From contig NZ_CP141606.1 in assembly GCF_035593345.1 (NCBI RefSeq), positions 4,650,001 through 4,714,000 of the forward strand: a stretch of 64,000 nucleotides of DNA, in the 5' to 3' direction. Below the pieces are notes generated by a model. The model had not been told where the DNA came from. It saw nothing but the letters and a program-made list of their open reading frames with translations, and ran no database searches. The position numbers and the translations under genes were made by a program. Positions 61,258 through 64,000 of this stretch are shown one piece after another; position 1 is the first letter of the stretch; every line of letters starts with the position of its first letter. The DNA comes from Lelliottia sp. JS-SCA-14 (GTDB lineage: Bacteria > Pseudomonadota > Gammaproteobacteria > Enterobacterales > Enterobacteriaceae).

Positions 61258-62388
61258 TCAGCGGAAGTAGCTCAGAAGGGTATTAATTACCGTGCGCTGA
61301 TTGACCGGCGCGAGGTTGTAGAACAGCGGCAGACGAAGCAAACGCTCACTTTCTTTGGTGGTGTAGCGATCTTCACCGACAAACTGACCGAAGGCTTCAC
61401 CCGCCGGGCTGGAGTGCAGCGGGATGTAATGGAATACCGCCATGATCTCCGCCTCTTTCAGGTAGGCGATCAGGTTGCTGCGGTCATCGTTGTCGCGCAG
61501 TTTGATGTAAAACATGTGCGCGTTGTGGACACAGTCTGCCGGAATGGTCGGCAGCTCGATGCGCCCTTGCTGCGCCAGCGGCGCGAAGGCATCGTAATAG
61601 GTCTGCCACAGGGACAAACGCTGCTGGTTGATGCGCTCGGCAGCTTCAAGCTGCGCCCAGAGATAAGCGGCCTGCAGATCGGCCATCAGATAGCTGGAGC
61701 CGATATCGCGCCAGGTGTATTTATCGACCTGCCCGCGGAAGAACTGGCTGCGGTTGGTGCCTTTCTCGCGGATCACTTCGGCGCGTTCCACCAGCGCACG
61801 GTCGTTGATCAGCGTCGCGCCACCTTCACCGCCCGCGGTGTAGTTTTTGGTTTCGTGGAAGCTAAAGCAGCCGATGTGGCCGATCGTGCCCAGCGCGCGG
61901 CCTTTGTAGGTGGACATCACGCCCTGCGCGGCATCTTCCACCACGAACAGGTTGTGCTTTTTGGCGATGGCCATGATGGTGTCCATCTCACACGCCACAC
62001 CCGCGTAGTGAACCGGCACAATCGCCCGCGTTTTGTCGGTGATCGCCGCTTCAATCAGGGTTTCGTCGATGTTCATTGTGTCCGGTCGGACATCAACAAA
62101 GATAATTTTCGCGCCACGCAGAACGAACGCGTTCGCCGTCGAAACAAAGGTGTAGCTCGGCATGATGACTTCGTCACCCGGCTTGATGTCCAGCAGCAGC
62201 GCGGCCATCTCGAGGGACGCCGTGCAGGACGGCGTCAGCAGCACTTTGGCGCTGTGAAAACGCTGCTCCATCCACTGCTGACAGCGACGGGTAAACCCGC
62301 CGTCGCCGCAGAGTTTGCCGCTGCCCATGGCAGACTGCATGTAATCAAGTTCAGTGCCCACAACGGGAGGCGCGTTAAATGGAATCAT
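61258..62388 (-). CDS. wecE: dTDP-4-amino-4,6-dideoxygalactose transaminase WecE
   Basis: A 376-residue DegT/DnrJ/EryC1 PLP enzyme that aminates dTDP-4-keto-6-deoxyglucose toward Fuc4NAc. The PLP lysine is in FHETKNYTAGGEGG (about 181) and the Asp contacting the ring nitrogen in VVEDAAQG. The ATG at 62388 gives MIPFNAPPVVGTELDYM and the E. coli length; the frame is open to 62442. Four base pairs after wecD. Its substrate comes from RffG-type dehydratase, whose gene is not in its usual place here. Confidence 0.96.
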   Translation of the reverse strand: MIPFNAPPVVGTELDYMQSAMGSGKLCGDGGFTRRCQQWMEQRFHSAKVLLTPSCTASLEMAALLLDIKPGDEVIMPSYTFVSTANAFVLRGAKIIFVDVRPDTMNIDETLIEAAITDKTRAIVPVHYAGVACEMDTIMAIAKKHNLFVVEDAAQGVMSTYKGRALGTIGHIGCFSFHETKNYTAGGEGGATLINDRALVERAEVIREKGTNRSQFFRGQVDKYTWRDIGSSYLMADLQAAYLWAQLEAAERINQQRLSLWQTYYDAFAPLAQQGRIELPTIPADCVHNAHMFYIKLRDNDDRSNLIAYLKEAEIMAVFHYIPLHSSPAGEAFGQFVGEDRYTTKESERLLRLPLFYNLAPVNQRTVINTLLSYFR

Positions 62389-62392
62389 CTTG

Positions 62393-63070
62393 TCACCTGT
62401 ATAGCCAGTAAGCGGTCGCGTCAATGTTGCCACCGCTTGCAATGTAACGTTTAAGCGCGGCGGTGTTACCCAGTTGGGTCGCCACCCGCAATGTTGATAC
62501 CTGACGCTGCGCGGCCCAGTGAAGCGCCGCCTGCATCAGTTTGTCACCCATCCCGCGACCGGCGAGCAGGCCGATACGCGCTTCGCTCTCACTCAGCAGA
62601 CGCAGAGAGACAAATGCCTCAATCTCGCCGCTGCTGGCGCGGAAAACCAGGCACTCATGGTCGAAGGTGCCTTTAACGGCGTTTTCAATCCACTGCGCGT
62701 AAAACCGACCGCTGGCGTCGGGCGCATACCAGGGCGCACGAAAGCGGCTCTGGGCAAAGGCCAGCGCCGCCATCTGGCGCAGCGCGGGGATATCCCGCTC
62801 CGTTGCTACTTCAGCTTCTGTCGGGGCGTGCTGCGTGACGGTGATGGTCAGATCGACTTCACCTTCCACCAGCTGAAATCCCAGCTTTTGCAGGTCATCC
62901 AGCCAGTCGGCACGTCCCGCCGGGATTTTGGCCTGTACGCGCTGCCACGGCGTGAAATCCGCCGTCGTCAGTGCCGGAGCATCGTCGCGAAAGCGCACCA
63001 CCGCCGAGGAGAGACCAAAAAAATCGGTCTCCCAGGTGAGCGGTTCCAGTACGCCGGGCAACTCACTCAA
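62393..63070 (-). CDS. wecD: dTDP-4-amino-4,6-dideoxy-D-galactose acyltransferase WecD
   Basis: A 225-residue GNAT acetyltransferase that N-acetylates dTDP-Fuc4N. The C-terminal GNAT domain shows [18 protein letters not shown] (acetyl-CoA loop) and [22 protein letters not shown]. The start is uncertain: I took TTG at 63070, which overlaps the wecC stop (TTGA) and has GGGG about seven bases upstream; a GTG at 63076 is possible but sits directly on that ribosome site. The first 80 residues are much less like E. coli than the rest. Confidence 0.92.
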   Translation of the reverse strand: MSELPGVLEPLTWETDFFGLSSAVVRFRDDAPALTTADFTPWQRVQAKIPAGRADWLDDLQKLGFQLVEGEVDLTITVTQHAPTEAEVATERDIPALRQMAALAFAQSRFRAPWYAPDASGRFYAQWIENAVKGTFDHECLVFRASSGEIEAFVSLRLLSESEARIGLLAGRGMGDKLMQAALHWAAQRQVSTLRVATQLGNTAALKRYIASGGNIDATAYWLYR

Positions 63071-64000
63071 CGCCACACCCCTTTGGTATCAACGATAAAC
63101 TTCTGCTGCACCGCGTCGCCGCTGATGGCTTTGAACTCTTTGTGATCCACCAGCAGGACCAGCACATCGGCCGTTTTCAGAGCGTCATCGAGCGTGGCGA
63201 GCTGGCAATGCCCCGCCAGTTTCTTCGGCAGGGTATGAATGTTCGGCTCAACGACCAGCGTTTCGCCCGTGTGCCAGGTGGCAATCATCTCGGCGATGCC
63301 CATCGCCGGGCTTTCGCGCAAATCGTCGATGTTCGGTTTAAACGCCAGACCAAAGCAGGCAATTTTGACTTCGCTGGCGCGCTTGCCGCTTTCGGCGAGG
63401 CAATCCGCCACCGTGGCTTTCACCTGGTTCATCACCCAGTGCGGTTTGCCATCGTTTACTTCGCGGGCAGTACGGATAAGGCGCGCCTGATCGGGGTTTT
63501 GCGCCACGATGAACCATGGGTCTACGGCGATGCAGTGCCCGCCGACGCCTGGGCCTGGCTGGAGAATGTTGACGCGCGGATGGCGGTTCGCCAGGCGGAT
63601 CAGTTCCCAGACGTTAATCCCCTGGTCGGCGCAAATCAGCGACAGTTCGTTGGCGAAAGCGATGTTCACGTCGCGGAAGCTGTTTTCGGTCAGCTTGCAC
63701 ATTTCCGCCGTGCGTGAGTTAGTGACCACACACTCGCCTTCGAGGAAGATGTTGTAGAGTTCGCTGGCGCGCGCAGAACAGATGGGCGTCATGCCGCCAA
63801 TCACGCGGTCGTTTTTAATCAGCTCAACCATCACCTGGCCCGGCAGAACGCGCTCCGGGCAATAGGCGATATTGATATCAGCCTGCTCGCCCGCCTGCTG
63901 CGGGAAGGTCAAATCAGGGCGGGCTTCGGCCAGCCACTGCGCCATCTGCTCGGTCGCCCCGACAGGAGAGGTCGACTCCAGAATTACCAGTGCGCCTTTC
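63067..64000 (-). CDS. wecC: UDP-N-acetyl-D-mannosamine dehydrogenase WecC (partial, 5' end outside the window)
   Basis: The last 310 or so of about 420 residues of the NAD-dependent enzyme that oxidises UDP-ManNAc to UDP-ManNAcA for ECA. Visible parts: [16 protein letters not shown] at the window edge, the central domain [26 protein letters not shown], the catalytic Cys in [15 protein letters not shown] and the C-terminal UDP-binding domain [19 protein letters not shown]. The frame is open to position 64000. It is followed directly by wecD, not by rffG/rffH. Confidence 0.95.
   Translation of the reverse strand, partial: KGALVILESTSPVGATEQMAQWLAEARPDLTFPQQAGEQADINIAYCPERVLPGQVMVELIKNDRVIGGMTPICSARASELYNIFLEGECVVTNSRTAEMCKLTENSFRDVNIAFANELSLICADQGINVWELIRLANRHPRVNILQPGPGVGGHCIAVDPWFIVAQNPDQARLIRTAREVNDGKPHWVMNQVKATVADCLAESGKRASEVKIACFGLAFKPNIDDLRESPAMGIAEMIATWHTGETLVVEPNIHTLPKKLAGHCQLATLDDALKTADVLVLLVDHKEFKAISGDAVQQKFIVDTKGVWR

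Overview
This window is chromosomal DNA from a gammaproteobacterium of the order Enterobacterales. Almost every protein reads as a close relative of an Escherichia coli K-12 protein, and gene order is that of the E. coli rrsA/hemG-fadBA-ubiD-rfaH-tat-ubi-udp-metER-recQ-corA-uvrD-dapF-cyaA-hemCDXY-ECA segment. The high-GC coding style and an accessory operon absent from this position in K-12 fit the Enterobacter/Lelliottia/Leclercia/Klebsiella side of the Enterobacteriaceae. I cannot name the species from sequence alone.

Layout. 1-465: start of a minus-strand 16S rRNA gene with its boxA leader and tandem P2 and P1 promoters. 466-4456: hemG, trkH, yigZ, pepQ (minus). 4602-8007: FadR operator and fadBA (fatty-acid beta-oxidation). 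8139-11817: fre, ubiD, rfaH, tatD. 11859-13435: tatCBA (twin-arginine export). 13511-18046: ubiE-ubiJ-ubiB (ubiquinone) and rmuC. 18185-20001: udp and ysgA. 20273-27628: the accessory block. 27773-31891: metE/metR and yigM. 31974-39624: yigL, pldB, rhtB, rhtC, recQ, pldA, yigI, rarD. 39708-46599: corA with a long leader containing an 18-codon ORF, then uvrD, yigB, xerC, yigA, dapF, lptM. 46737-54132: cyaY, cyaA and the hemCDXY operon. 54203-55148: sRNA GlmZ and the tRNA operon argX-hisR-leuT-proM. 55254-64000: yifK and the enterobacterial common antigen (ECA) genes wecG-wzyE-wecF-wzxE-wecE-wecD-wecC, with wecC cut by the window edge.

The most interesting part is 20273-27628, inserted between ysgA and metE, which are adjacent in K-12. 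It encodes a cysteine amidohydrolase resembling biuret hydrolase, an FdrA-like protein, a DUF1116 (YlbE/AllG-like) protein, a carbamate kinase, a 131-residue protein resembling the C-terminal domain of allophanate hydrolase, an NCS1 permease and an AllS-like LysR regulator. The three middle genes overlap by ATGA and their E. coli relatives form the oxamate transcarbamylase/carbamate kinase route of allantoin fermentation, but the third transcarbamylase subunit (AllH/DUF2877) is absent. My reading is a ureide (biuret- or allophanate-like) uptake and phosphorolysis pathway that recovers nitrogen and one ATP through carbamoyl phosphate. The substrate is inferred, not shown.

Other points: wecC directly overlaps wecD, so rffG and rffH are missing from their usual place; glmZ has a sigma54-type promoter and two exact TGTC-N10-GACA enhancer sites; the corA leader ORF overlaps a hairpin; metR and yigM overlap by 113 bp in antisense. 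Several REP/BIME palindromes lie at gene ends. No CRISPR array, insertion sequence or prophage was seen.
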